The notes below the pieces were generated by a model. It searched no databases, had not been told where the DNA came from, and saw nothing but the letters and a program-made list of their open reading frames with translations. From positions 35,518 through 99,517 of the forward strand of contig JAFAFW010000062.1 in the NCBI GenBank assembly GCA_023423275.1: a DNA stretch of 64,000 nucleotides, written 5' to 3'. This DNA is from Pseudomonadota bacterium (lineage in GTDB: Bacteria > Pseudomonadota > Alphaproteobacteria > Rhizobiales > Hyphomicrobiaceae). The position numbers were made by a program, and so were the translations under genes. Shown piece after piece: positions 17,492 to 26,158 of the stretch. Each line of letters starts with the position of its first letter. The stretch's first letter is position 1.

Positions 17492-18013
17492 ATGTCGTTT
17501 GAATTGCTGTTGGAACCGCTGCGCCAAGTGCCTCTGTTCCAGGGATTGCGTCCGATCCAGATTGCTGAAATCGCGCGCCATGCGGAGCGCGTGATGTTTC
17601 GCGACGGCAATGTGATCATTCAGGAGGATCAGGACGCTGACGCCGCATTCCTGATTATCTCCGGCGATGTGGTGCGGATCAGCGGCCCAGCATCCTCCGA
17701 GCCTGTCCCCACAGGATCATTGGTAGGCGAGATGGCGATGCTGGTGGAAACCACGCACTCGTCCACCGTCGTTTGCAAGGGATCGGTGAGGGTTCTCAAA
17801 ATCACCCGGCAGGCACTGCATGAACGGATGCAGGCCGATCCTACGCTGGCCGATCATTTTGTATCGAAACTTTTGAGCCGGCTTCAGTCTCTCGCTGACG
17901 ACTTGAGACGGGTCGATCAGCTGCTTGCGGCAGAACCGCCGGCCACTGCGACGCTCCTGCCTGCGCGCCTTTTACCACTATCCACGGACGCCGGTCTTCA
18001 CGCGCCACGCTGA
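17492..18013 (+). CDS. Cyclic nucleotide-binding domain protein
   Basis: A 173-residue protein consisting mainly of one cNMP-binding fold: LRQVPLFQGLRPIQIAEIA, then a beta roll with FRDGNVIIQEDQDADAAFLI, GSLVGEMAML (phosphate-binding cassette region) and HSSTVVCKGSVRVLKI. There is no DNA-binding domain, so it is not a CRP/FNR regulator; the C-terminus is a short helix and a probably disordered tail. The cassette lacks the usual Arg-Ala-Ala/Ser of high-affinity cAMP sites, so ligand binding is uncertain. The ATG at 17492 follows tgagaggctggga. It lies 179 bp after cenR on the same strand. Confidence 0.82.
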   Translation: MSFELLLEPLRQVPLFQGLRPIQIAEIARHAERVMFRDGNVIIQEDQDADAAFLIISGDVVRISGPASSEPVPTGSLVGEMAMLVETTHSSTVVCKGSVRVLKITRQALHERMQADPTLADHFVSKLLSRLQSLADDLRRVDQLLAAEPPATATLLPARLLPLSTDAGLHAPR

Positions 18014-18045
18014 TCAGCGCGCAGTTTCGGCGCCTGAAATGAAAT

Positions 18046-18076
18046 GCGCCCAACTCCGGGGGGAGGAGTTGGGCGC
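18046..18076. repeat. 12-bp perfect inverted repeat (hairpin) downstream of the cNMP-binding gene
   Basis: GCGCCCAACTCC (18046-18057) and GGAGTTGGGCGC (18065-18076) with a G-rich 7-nt loop, 33 bp after the stop codon. A second small inverted repeat (AGCGC/GCGCT) follows at once. No T run is present, so it may be a Rho-independent terminator of weak type or an mRNA 3' end stabiliser. The whole 18014-18308 interval is otherwise empty. Confidence 0.55.
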
Positions 18077-18308
18077 GAGAGCGCTATCAGCGCTTGGCGC
18101 CGGGAGGGACTCCGACGCCGCAGACGGTATCTTCGGCTAGACGGGGGGCACTACCGATACAGGGTGATACCGCCTGTCGCATTCTACTTAATCGTAAGCC
18201 CGTCAACTTCAATAGAGGTTCCTGCACGACTTCACGAAAACGTGATCAGCGCGCCGTAGATTTTCAACAGCTTTGAGTTGCTTGCAGCGAACAAGCAACA
18301 GGCTCAGC

Positions 18309-19007
18309 TCATTGCTGAAACTTTTTTAACGACAAAGCTTCGCGCTTGAAGAGCGCAGCGTCGATCTCATCACTTTTGATCAGGCTGGAGAGTTCCACGC
18401 GTGTTTCCAATCCCTGAGCGTCGATGGTGATCCATTCCTTCAGGTCGAGCGCCGGCGTTTTCGTCATGAACAGCGTAATCCGGCCGGGCGCGTCAGGGTC
18501 CTTATCCTGCAACGTGACGATGATCAGATCGTCGGATTCCTGCACATCGTAAATATTCGCATCCCGCAGAAGATCGACGTCTTTCCGCAAAAGCAGACGA
18601 AACGGAGTATTATCGAGTTCATAGACGTCTTCACTATTCAGATCATGATCCTGAATAGCCAGCCACCGCCCATCAGATATGATGACTTTCTTGCTCGGAG
18701 CTGCGTAATCGAAGCGGAAACGACCGGGCTTCTTGACGAAGAACTTGCCGCGCACCTGCTTCTTGTCAGGATCCGTCTGCAGGAAGATCCCTTTCAGGTT
18801 ATCGAGCTGATTGAAATATCCGCTCACCTTTTGAATGGCAGCCGTTTGCTGCTCGGTGATGGTCGCCGCCTCGCTGGCGGCCTCTTGCTTGACCGTCCCG
18901 GCCCATCCCGGATTTGCGGCCGGGGTCTTCGACTGGTCCTGGGCGAAGCTGGTGCCGGCCAGCAGGCAGAAACCCGCCGCCGTCGCTATCTTCGCAATCG
19001 CCCGCAT
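18309..19007 (-). CDS. lolA: LolA-like outer-membrane lipoprotein carrier
   Basis: A 232-residue periplasmic protein with a signal peptide of about 22 residues (AGFCLLAGTSFA). The LolA half-barrel is recognisable from ISGYF-like VSGYFNQLDNLKGIFLQ through KKPGRFRFDYAAPSKKVIISDG and PLRLLL-like TPFRLLLRKDVDLL. LolA shuttles lipoproteins released by LolCDE across the periplasm to the outer membrane. It is downstream of ftsK on the same strand with a 264-bp gap that holds a large hairpin. In many relatives xthA follows lolA; it is not here. Confidence 0.9.
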   Translation of the reverse strand: MRAIAKIATAAGFCLLAGTSFAQDQSKTPAANPGWAGTVKQEAASEAATITEQQTAAIQKVSGYFNQLDNLKGIFLQTDPDKKQVRGKFFVKKPGRFRFDYAAPSKKVIISDGRWLAIQDHDLNSEDVYELDNTPFRLLLRKDVDLLRDANIYDVQESDDLIIVTLQDKDPDAPGRITLFMTKTPALDLKEWITIDAQGLETRVELSSLIKSDEIDAALFKREALSLKKFQQ

Positions 19008-19183
19008 TCCGATCTCCCCCGATCCGCTGTCGAATCACATCCCTTACGCTCGATTGTCGCAACATTGAGACCAGAGCGCGGCAATGTCTGCCCCCATACG
19101 TCAGCGGTGCACAGACTGTTGCAGGCAAGCGGGAGGAACGGACGCCTAGAGTCTTTCCGCCTTTGGCGGAATCGCTTGACCGT

Positions 19184-19246
19184 CCCGCTCCCCCGCCCGG
19201 CCACCCAGCGGCATCATGCTTCGGGGTGGCCGGGCGGGGGAGCGGG
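19184..19246. repeat. 23-bp perfect inverted repeat between ftsK and lolA
   Basis: Bases 19184-19206 (beginning cccgctcccccg) are exactly complementary to 19224-19246, leaving a 17-nt loop. The arms are almost pure G/C. A shorter perfect hairpin, TTCCGCC-TTT-GGCGGAA, lies at 19155-19171. Such elements occur as intergenic palindromes in Hyphomicrobiales and could act as a transcription attenuator between ftsK and lolA or as a mobile palindromic unit; the absence of a T run argues against a simple terminator. Confidence 0.75.
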
Positions 19247-19271
19247 TGGTTCTGACTAAACCTGAAAGGTT

Positions 19272-21818
19272 CTAGAACTCGTCCGCGTCAGGTCCGGGCG
19301 TCCGATGGATCAGGATCTCGCGCTTGCCGGTCGCGTTGGCCGCCCCGACGATGCCTTCGTCCTCCATCCGCTCCATCAAGCTGGCCGCACGGTTGTAGCC
19401 GATCGACAGACGGCGCTGAAGGTAGCTTGTTGATGCCTTGCGATCCCTGAGGACGATGGCCACGGCCTTGTCGAACAGGTCACCGTCTCCGCCTTTGCCA
19501 CCGCCCGATGCGCCTTGCAGAGCATCGCCCGTTTCATCGTCCTCGACGTTGGTAACGCCATCGATGTAGTTCGGTTCGCCCTGCTGACGAAGGAACTGCG
19601 CGATGCTTTCGACTTCCTCGTCCGAGACGAATGGCCCGTGCACGCGCACCACCTGGCCGGAGCCGGGTGAGAACAGCATGTCGCCCTGTCCCAGGAGTTG
19701 CTCGGCGCCCTGCTCGTTGAGGATCGTCCGGCTATCGACTTTCGACGTCACCTTGAAGCTGATGCGAGTCGGGAAATTGGCCTTGATCGTGCCGGTGATG
19801 ACGTCAACCGAGGGGCGCTGCGTCGCCATGATGAGATGAATCCCCGCGGCACGCGCCATCTGCGCCAGGCGCTGCACGGCGGCTTCGATTTCCTTGCCGG
19901 CAACCATCATCAGGTCGGCGAACTCGTCGACCACGACGACAATATAAGGCATCGGATCCAATTCGAGCGTTTCGGTCTCGAAGATTGCCTCGCCGGTCTT
20001 GCGGTCGAATCCGGTCTGCACCGTGCGCTTCAGGCTGCCACCTTGTGTCTTGGCGTGGCGCACACGGTTGTTGAACACATCGATGTTGCGCACGCCGAGA
20101 CGGGCCATGCGCTTGTAGCGCTCTTCCATCTCGCGCACGACCCAGTTGAGCGCCGCGACCGCCTTGTGCGGATCGGTGACGACCGGTGTCAGCAGATGCG
20201 GGATGTGATTATAGACCGACAGCTCCAGCATCTTCGGATCGATCATCAGCAGGCGGCAATCGTCCGGCGACAGCTTATAGAGCAGCGACAGCACCATCGC
20301 GTTGATGCCGACGGACTTGCCTGAACCCGTCGTGCCGGCGACGAGCAGATGCGGCATGCGCGCGAGATCGACGACGATCGGATCACCGCCGATCGACTTG
20401 CCAAGAGCCAGAGGCAGCGTCGCGCCGGTCGACTTGAAAGCGCCGGCCTCCAGAATCTCGCGCAGCAGCACACCATCGCGCGGCGTATTGGGAAGCTCGA
20501 TACCGATGACATTGCGGCCGGGGACGACAGCAACGCGAACCGCCATCGCGCTCATCGAGCGCGCGATATCCTCCGCCAGCCCGATGACACGCGCCGACTT
20601 TGTGCCGCGCGCTGGTTCCAGCTCGAACAACGTGACGACCGGACCCGGCTTGATATCCTTGATCTCACCCTTCACGCCGAAGTCGGCGAGAACGTCTTCC
20701 AGCAGTCGCGCCGTGCCGTTCAGCATGGATTGCGTGTATTCGGCGTTTGGCTTGGCGGCCACCGGACGCTTCAACAGATTGAGGCTCGGATGGCGGAAGC
20801 CGGTCTCCCGGCGGCGCAATCTGAGGCCTCCCTCTGCTGGACGCGGCGCAGGCTTCGGCACCGGGGGCAGATCGAGCGCCGGTTCGAGGCTCAGCTCAGC
20901 GACCCCGCGAGCCGGGGCATTCTTGGGCGCAAAGCGTTTCGCAATTTCGCGGCTTGCGATATCCGTGTCCGCATCGAAGGAGACATCGCGAACCGCGATA
21001 TCCTCATCGTCCGCAGCGGCATCGAGAGTCGGTGCCCAGGTCTCTTCGACTGCCTGACGCGGTGCCTCCATTACGGGTGAAGCGAGCGGCTCGCGAATCT
21101 GTTCGGGTTGCGGTTCGGCAGTCCAGGCAGGCTGCAACGCAGGCTCGATGGCAGGTGCAGAATTGCGTGGCGTCCGGCGGCGGAACAACTGAGCGAAGGC
21201 CGGGCGATGCGCCGCAGCGGATTGCCACCGCGCCAGCGGTTCACGCACGCCCAATCCGAGGCAGAACGTAAACGCAGCAAGGCCGCCAGAAAACAGGACC
21301 AGCCCCGCCAGACCACCGGACCGTGCGGGCAGCACCAGCGTGACGATGCCGGCCGCAAGATTGTAGACGAGATCGCCGAGCAAACCGCCAAAGCCGTGAT
21401 AGAGCGGCCAGGTCGCGGCAGTCGGCAAGGCGGACGCGCCGGCAGCGATCGCCAGCGTCGAAACCGGCAACAACAGCGCTCGCAGGCGAAAGGTCGGAAT
21501 CTGGCCGATCGCGATCAGCTCGTAGCCCCACACCGCTGGCGCGAGGACAACGAACACGGCGGCGAGACCAAAGAATTGAAGCAACAGATCGGAGAGCACG
21601 GCTCCGGGGGCGCCGAGAATATTGGTGGCGGTTGTATAGCTCGCATGTGACAGGCTGGGATCACTGACCGACCAGGTCAGCAAACTCAACCATCCCGCAG
21701 CGCCGACGACGCACAGTCCGATGCCAGCGCATCGGGCGAGCCAAGTCGTCAGCTTCTCCTCCATCACATCGGGAAGGAGGCGCTGCTGCTCTAACGCGTA
21801 ACTCTCACCACGAAACAT
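19272..21818 (-). CDS. ftsK: DNA translocase FtsK
   Basis: An 848-residue translocase coupling division with chromosome dimer resolution. Residues ~25-200 hold four to five membrane helices; a variable Pro/Ala/Glu-rich linker follows to ~350; the motor has Walker A GTTGSGKS (~495) and Walker B IVVVVDEFADL (~623); the C-terminal gamma domain (AVAIVLRDRKASTSYLQRRL, then YNRAASLMERMEDEGIVG) reads KOPS-type sequences and activates XerCD. XerD is encoded at 61.4 kb. The ATG at 21818 was preferred over a TTG at 21836 that abuts the upstream stop; neither has a strong ribosome-binding site, and an ATG at 21764 is a further option. Confidence 0.95.
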   Translation of the reverse strand: MFRGESYALEQQRLLPDVMEEKLTTWLARCAGIGLCVVGAAGWLSLLTWSVSDPSLSHASYTTATNILGAPGAVLSDLLLQFFGLAAVFVVLAPAVWGYELIAIGQIPTFRLRALLLPVSTLAIAAGASALPTAATWPLYHGFGGLLGDLVYNLAAGIVTLVLPARSGGLAGLVLFSGGLAAFTFCLGLGVREPLARWQSAAAHRPAFAQLFRRRTPRNSAPAIEPALQPAWTAEPQPEQIREPLASPVMEAPRQAVEETWAPTLDAAADDEDIAVRDVSFDADTDIASREIAKRFAPKNAPARGVAELSLEPALDLPPVPKPAPRPAEGGLRLRRRETGFRHPSLNLLKRPVAAKPNAEYTQSMLNGTARLLEDVLADFGVKGEIKDIKPGPVVTLFELEPARGTKSARVIGLAEDIARSMSAMAVRVAVVPGRNVIGIELPNTPRDGVLLREILEAGAFKSTGATLPLALGKSIGGDPIVVDLARMPHLLVAGTTGSGKSVGINAMVLSLLYKLSPDDCRLLMIDPKMLELSVYNHIPHLLTPVVTDPHKAVAALNWVVREMEERYKRMARLGVRNIDVFNNRVRHAKTQGGSLKRTVQTGFDRKTGEAIFETETLELDPMPYIVVVVDEFADLMMVAGKEIEAAVQRLAQMARAAGIHLIMATQRPSVDVITGTIKANFPTRISFKVTSKVDSRTILNEQGAEQLLGQGDMLFSPGSGQVVRVHGPFVSDEEVESIAQFLRQQGEPNYIDGVTNVEDDETGDALQGASGGGKGGDGDLFDKAVAIVLRDRKASTSYLQRRLSIGYNRAASLMERMEDEGIVGAANATGKREILIHRTPGPDADEF

Positions 21819-21836
21819 GAACGCCAATCGGTACAA

Positions 21837-23051
21837 CTACGACAGGGACACAATACGGTTGAGCGCCTCCCTGATCGTCACCGGATCGTGCACGAGGGCG
21901 ACGCGCACATAGTTTTCACCGGGATTACTCCCGTCCGCACCGGGCTGGGCCAGGAAGGCGCCTGGTACGACCTTGACACCGTAGCGTTTCCAAAGGGTTA
22001 CCGCGGCTTCGACGCCACCCCCGATCTGGCTCATATCGAGCCACAGGAAGAAGCCGCCCGCAGGGCGTCGGTAACCGAACCGCCCTTTCAGCACCTCGTC
22101 GCAGATGTCGAACTTGGTGCGATAGGCTTGGCGGATGACCGAAACGTGCTGCTCCTCCGACCAGATCGCGGCCGAGGCATGTTGAACCACACCAGGCATC
22201 TGCGGCGCGGTCAGGTTGCGCACCTCGGCGAACGTTTCCAGGAAGTCACCGTCGCCCGCCGCAAACCCCGAGCGCAGGCCCGGCAGGTTGGAGCGCTTGG
22301 ACAGGGAATTGAAGACGATCAGATTGCGGAACCGGTCCGGCGTCTTGGCGGCCACCTCCAGCGCTCCGGTCGGCGGTTCTCCGGTATAGATCTCCGAATA
22401 GCACTCATCGAAGAACAGCATGAAGTCATAGCGGCGCGCCAATTCCAGCGCCTGCAGCACGTAGTCTGCGCTGGCGACGGCCCCCTGCGGATTGGCCGGG
22501 GAGCACACATAGAACGCGACGGTCCGATCGAGAAGCTCGGTTTCGCGCGAGAGGGCGTCGAGGTCCGGCAGATGTCCCGTCGCTTCGGTTGCATTGAGGT
22601 AATAGGGCTCGCTGTTCGTGGCATAAACCGCGCCCAGATAGGCATGATAGAACGGGTTCGTGAGGACGATGACCTGCCGTCCTTCCACACGCTTTCTGCC
22701 GACCGCAGGCAGGGCCGCATAGAACAGGCCTTCGCGCGAACCGTTGAGCGGGTGGACCTCGCGGGCCGGATCGATGCCACCGGCGATCCCGTAACGCCGG
22801 GTGACCCATGCGGCGATCGCGTCCCGCAGCTCATCCGAACCGCGGATCTTCGGGTAGGAGGACAAAGAGTCCTCCGCCTCCGCCATCTTCTCGATGACGA
22901 ACGACGGCATTTTCTCATTGGGATCGCCGGCGGTCATCTCGATGACCTTATCGTGGCCGGGCTGGATGCCTTGAAGCAGGCGCGCCAGCCGCGTGAAGGG
23001 CGACAGAATGACACCTTCGGCCAAAGCCTCGAGACCTGGATTTGCAGACAT
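21837..23051 (-). CDS. Class I/II PLP-dependent aminotransferase (DapC-like)
   Basis: A 404-residue fold-type I aminotransferase. Substrate-loop GSREGLFYAALP, the Asn/Pro of CSPANPQGAV, Asp in FFDECYSEIYTGEPP and the Schiff-base Lys252 in NSLSKRSNLPGLRSGF are all in place. The overall sequence resembles proteins annotated as N-succinyldiaminopimelate transaminases in alphaproteobacteria, so lysine/peptidoglycan precursor synthesis is plausible, but substrate cannot be fixed from sequence. It directly precedes ftsK on the same strand, stop to start within about 20 bp, so the two are probably cotranscribed. Confidence 0.88.
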   Translation of the reverse strand: MSANPGLEALAEGVILSPFTRLARLLQGIQPGHDKVIEMTAGDPNEKMPSFVIEKMAEAEDSLSSYPKIRGSDELRDAIAAWVTRRYGIAGGIDPAREVHPLNGSREGLFYAALPAVGRKRVEGRQVIVLTNPFYHAYLGAVYATNSEPYYLNATEATGHLPDLDALSRETELLDRTVAFYVCSPANPQGAVASADYVLQALELARRYDFMLFFDECYSEIYTGEPPTGALEVAAKTPDRFRNLIVFNSLSKRSNLPGLRSGFAAGDGDFLETFAEVRNLTAPQMPGVVQHASAAIWSEEQHVSVIRQAYRTKFDICDEVLKGRFGYRRPAGGFFLWLDMSQIGGGVEAAVTLWKRYGVKVVPGAFLAQPGADGSNPGENYVRVALVHDPVTIREALNRIVSLS

Positions 23052-23142
23052 CGGCGTTCCTCGTTCGGACTGTCCCGTGAGATCTAATCGAGGAATATGG
23101 CTTAGGCCAGGACCGATAGACGCGCAGTCAATCGGACCGGCG

Positions 23143-23208
23143 TCAGGCGGCGTAATTCATCTCGTCGGATAACGGAACGTAAACGCGGCGGCGACGTTTA
23201 TCACGCAA
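23143..23208 (-). CDS. Possible 21-residue basic small protein
   Basis: A short frame on the minus strand, TTG start at 23208 to TGA at 23143, would encode MRDKRRRRVYVPLSDEMNY followed by Ala-Ala. The composition (basic head, then an amphipathic tail with no rare residues) looks protein-like, and ggcagg precedes the TTG by four bases. In-frame stop codons lie just upstream, so it cannot be the end of a longer gene. It sits alone between the aminotransferase and the conserved unknown gene. It could equally be chance. No function can be suggested. Confidence 0.3.
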   Translation of the reverse strand: MRDKRRRRVYVPLSDEMNYAA

Positions 23209-23236
23209 GTTGCCTGCCGCAGCGCAGGCCTATCGC

Positions 23237-23275
23237 AAGGGCACCCGGATGGACGTATGCGGCCTGGGTGCCCTT
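23237..23275. terminator. Hairpin downstream of the conserved unknown gene
   Basis: AAGGGCACCC (23237-23246) is exactly complementary to GGGTGCCCTT (23266-23275), with a 19-nt loop that may pair further. It lies 26 bp beyond the end of the minus-strand gene at 23301, the expected place for a transcription end, but the T run is missing on the minus strand. Called a terminator on position and stem quality only. Confidence 0.5.
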
Positions 23276-23300
23276 TAACTTGCTCCAGGGTTGAAACGGC

Positions 23301-24170
23301 TCAGCGCACTCGGCGCGGATTGAGATAGTACTCCGCCTCGTGCCGTTCGATGCTGGGCTCCAGCCGGCCGGCGCGAACGTCCGCCCACAGGCGATGCATG
23401 TGGCGGCGCGCGGCGGATTTGAATCCGATCGTGCCCGTGAACAGTTTCATGACGTCAAGCAGTTTACGATCGGCATGGTCCTTACGGACCTTACATTTCC
23501 AGTAACCGCCCAGCGTAATGATCTTGCCGTCGATATGACCGACCTTGTGATTGCGCTCGTCGTACAGGCTGTAGTCCCCGCCGACGCTGAAGAAGTCATG
23601 GCGCAGGCGGTAGAAGCAGGGTTTGCCGTCGCGCATGACGAAGAAGGAGTAGTTTTCGGGCAGGATCGGCCACTTGTTCGCCGACCGCTCCAGGTAAGTG
23701 ATCTCGCTATCCTGGGTCGTGTTGATGGCGTAAACGCTGACGCCGACACCGCGTGCGCCGATGGTGAGCTGCAGGCTACGGCCGATCATCAGGTCCATGC
23801 TGGCGCGCCAATTGAGGCTGGCCGTGAACATCTTGACCGCGAGCCGCTTGTCCATGCCGGTCTTGTTCTTCCAGAGATCCTCACGATAACCGAGGAGACC
23901 GGTGCGTTTTCCGTCCTCGATGACCTCGGCGAAGATATCCATGTCAGTGGAGAACTGGCGCGACTTGGCGCGGTTGCGCGAGCGCCTGTAGATGCCGAAC
24001 TCATACCAGTTGAGATTGGTGATCCAGATGTCGACGTCGAACCGATGCCAGTTGGCATCCGACATTGCCTTTCCGGCAACGGACTTTTCCGATTGTTCGG
24101 CGTCGCGTTGCGCGGTGGCCGCTGCCGCGTTATCGCGCGCAACAGCATCGGCCGTGATGGTCTGTGTCAT
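23301..24170 (-). CDS. Conserved protein of unknown function, LURP-one/Tubby-like C-terminal half
   Basis: A 289-residue soluble protein without signal peptide or membrane helix. The N-terminal ~40 residues are Ala-rich and likely disordered. The core begins WHRFDVDIWITNLNWYEFGIYRR. The second half contains alternating strands such as DYSLYDERNHKVGHIDGK and IITLGGYWKCKVRKD, reminiscent of the phospholipid scramblase/LURP-one beta barrel; this resemblance is my impression and needs a profile search. Three cysteines are scattered. Its neighbours are yggS and fic on the same strand, 120 bp upstream. I do not recognise a characterised homologue. Confidence 0.75.
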   Translation of the reverse strand: MTQTITADAVARDNAAAATAQRDAEQSEKSVAGKAMSDANWHRFDVDIWITNLNWYEFGIYRRSRNRAKSRQFSTDMDIFAEVIEDGKRTGLLGYREDLWKNKTGMDKRLAVKMFTASLNWRASMDLMIGRSLQLTIGARGVGVSVYAINTTQDSEITYLERSANKWPILPENYSFFVMRDGKPCFYRLRHDFFSVGGDYSLYDERNHKVGHIDGKIITLGGYWKCKVRKDHADRKLLDVMKLFTGTIGFKSAARRHMHRLWADVRAGRLEPSIERHEAEYYLNPRRVR

Positions 24171-24290
24171 TCTCTGGGGCCTCCCCTGCGCGGCGCACGC
24201 GCGAATCAGCTCAAGGTCGACCCTATCACCCGAATACGGCCATCGCGGCAGGTAGATGAATTTTGCTTTGGAAAACGAAGGGCTAGGCGG

Positions 24291-24956
24291 TTATCGCGCA
24301 CCGAAAATGGCACTTCCGACACGCACGTACGTCGCGCCGAATTCAACCGCGGTTTCGAAATCACCGCTCATGCCCATGCTGATCTCGGGAAGTCCAAGTT
24401 CGCGGGCGAGCTTGGCGAGAAACGCGAAATGCACCGCTGGTTCCTCGTCAACCGGCGGAATGCACATCAGCCCTGAAATTTCGAGCTTCAAATCATTGCG
24501 GCACGCTTTCACGAATTCAGCGGCCTCGCGCGGCATGACGCCCGCCTTCTGCGGCTCCTCGCCGGTATTGACCTGAACCAGCAGTTTCAGGCGGCGCTGC
24601 TGCTTCGTCATTTCGTCGGCGATGGCCTTGGCGATCTTCCAGCGATCGACGGAGTGGATGACATCGAAGAGCTCGACGGCCTCCTTGGCTTTGTTCGATT
24701 GCAGCGGGCCGACGAGATGCAGCTCGATATCCGGAAAGCGTTCTTTCAGCGCGGGCCATTTGCCCTTGGCCTCCTGGACGCGGTTCTCGCCGAACAGCCG
24801 TTGACCGGCATCGAGCACCGGCACAATTTCATCCGCGCCGAACGTTTTCGAGATCGCGATCAGTTTCACACTGGCCGGATCACGGCCGGTTCGTGCCGCG
24901 GCAGCCGCGATCCGCGTGCGCACATCGTCGATGGGGCTGGTTGATGTCTCACTCAT
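24291..24956 (-). CDS. YggS/PLPBP family pyridoxal-5'-phosphate homeostasis protein
   Basis: A 221-residue protein with the alanine-racemase N-terminal barrel. Lys37 in LIAISKTFG is the PLP-binding lysine; FGENRVQEAKGKWPAL, LHLVGPLQSNKAK, IHSVDR and the phosphate-binding loop SMGMSGDFETAVEFGATYVRVGSAIFG complete the family pattern. Members carry no enzymatic activity and buffer free PLP, affecting amino-acid and keto-acid pools. The ATG overlaps the fic stop (ATGA), so in this genome it is translationally coupled to the Fic protein, an unusual partner. Confidence 0.93.
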   Translation of the reverse strand: MSETSTSPIDDVRTRIAAAAARTGRDPASVKLIAISKTFGADEIVPVLDAGQRLFGENRVQEAKGKWPALKERFPDIELHLVGPLQSNKAKEAVELFDVIHSVDRWKIAKAIADEMTKQQRRLKLLVQVNTGEEPQKAGVMPREAAEFVKACRNDLKLEISGLMCIPPVDEEPAVHFAFLAKLARELGLPEISMGMSGDFETAVEFGATYVRVGSAIFGAR

Positions 24957-26158
24957 GATGTCACCATCCCGTCCGCGGATTGGGCTGTGCCGTCGACGGC
25001 ATACGGCGTGAACGTGTGCTCGTCGCTCGACAGCAATTGCATATATTTCCGATTGATGAATAGCTTATCGCGCCCGTGCTTCTCTTCGCCCAGCACGCCG
25101 ATATCGACGAGCTGCTTGAGATAGCGCGAGGCCGAGACACGCTTGACGATGCCCTGTTCGGTCAGATGGGCGATGCGCGAATAGGGCTGCGAGAAGATCG
25201 CCTGGATCAGTTCGTGCGAATAAATACCGGGCGCGTTGGCTTTGACATACTCAGCCGTATTGTCGATGAGATCGCGGATCGCGTGGATACGCAGATTGGT
25301 CCACGAGGCCGTCGCCTCCACGGCGCTCAGCAGATAGAGCAACCACGGCTCCCATTCGCCCTTCTGCGTCACCGCCTGCAGCAAGCGGTAATATTCGGGC
25401 CGCGTGCGCAGGATATGACGGCTGAGATAAAGCGTCGGCATTTCGAGCAATCCGGCCTGCACCAGCACCAGCAGGTTCAGCACCCGACCCGTGCGGCCAT
25501 TGCCATCCGGAAAGGGATGGATCGCCTCGAACTGGTAGTGCAGCACCGCCATGCGAACGAGAGGATCGATGTCATCCTCGGCGTGCAGATACTGTTCCCA
25601 GTTGGCGAGAAAGTTCCGCAGGCGGTCCGCACCCTCCGGCGGCGTATAGATGACCTCACCCGTGAATGTGTTCCTGAGCTGGGTGCCCGGCGTTTTGCGG
25701 ACATCCATCTCGACACCCTTGATGACACTACAGATGTCGATGGCCGTGCGGGCTGTCAGCGGGCGATGCTTGAGCGAATGAAAGCCGCTGGTGATGGCGG
25801 AGCGATAGCGCAGGGCTTCCTTGGTTGCGGGATCGCCACCATCCTCGCCATGGCTCGCCTCGCGGAACAGCGCATCGTTGGTCGTGACGATGTTCTCGAT
25901 CTCCGAGCTGTCCTTGGCCTCGAGCAGCGGGATCGTATTGATGAGCACCGACTGGTCGGGGATCAGCCGGCCCGCGAGATTGAGCTCGGCCAGCGCCCGG
26001 TGCGCAGCCACGCAGCGCTTGAGGACGACTTTGGTTTCCACTTCGATCCCGGGCGGAAGCACCGGGAGATCGTTGTAGGGCTTGGCAGGGTCGGGCTGTA
26101 TCACCGGCAGACCATTATGTTCATGAACGCGTTCGGAATGAACATATTTGGGGGACAA
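24953..26158 (-). CDS. Fic family protein with N-terminal inhibitory motif and C-terminal winged helix
   Basis: A 401-residue Fic protein. The N-terminal Fic_N domain contains the inhibitory helix motif SSEIEN (84-89, pattern S/T-x3-E-N), which blocks ATP binding in class II Fic enzymes. The catalytic motif HPFPDGNGRTGR (214-225) is complete, so AMP transfer (or another nucleotidyl transfer) to a target hydroxyl is expected. Residues ~315-390 (RIAHLTEQGIVKRVSASRYLKQLVDIGVLG) look like a winged helix. Start uncertain: an in-frame stop precedes a TTG at 26158, no ATG follows nearby, and a GTG near 26104 would place all repeats of the upstream array outside the gene. Its target is unknown. Confidence 0.9.
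   Translation of the reverse strand: MSPKYVHSERVHEHNGLPVIQPDPAKPYNDLPVLPPGIEVETKVVLKRCVAAHRALAELNLAGRLIPDQSVLINTIPLLEAKDSSEIENIVTTNDALFREASHGEDGGDPATKEALRYRSAITSGFHSLKHRPLTARTAIDICSVIKGVEMDVRKTPGTQLRNTFTGEVIYTPPEGADRLRNFLANWEQYLHAEDDIDPLVRMAVLHYQFEAIHPFPDGNGRTGRVLNLLVLVQAGLLEMPTLYLSRHILRTRPEYYRLLQAVTQKGEWEPWLLYLLSAVEATASWTNLRIHAIRDLIDNTAEYVKANAPGIYSHELIQAIFSQPYSRIAHLTEQGIVKRVSASRYLKQLVDIGVLGEEKHGRDKLFINRKYMQLLSSDEHTFTPYAVDGTAQSADGMVTS

Noticed and set aside
21888..23087. 399-residue open frame on the plus strand
   Set aside because: Complement of the aminotransferase gene, whose catalytic motifs are complete.
23174..23198. GGAAC-N16-CGTT (EcfG-like) on the plus strand
   Set aside because: No plus-strand gene follows and about one such match is expected by chance in the window; kept only as a note under the mini-protein finding.
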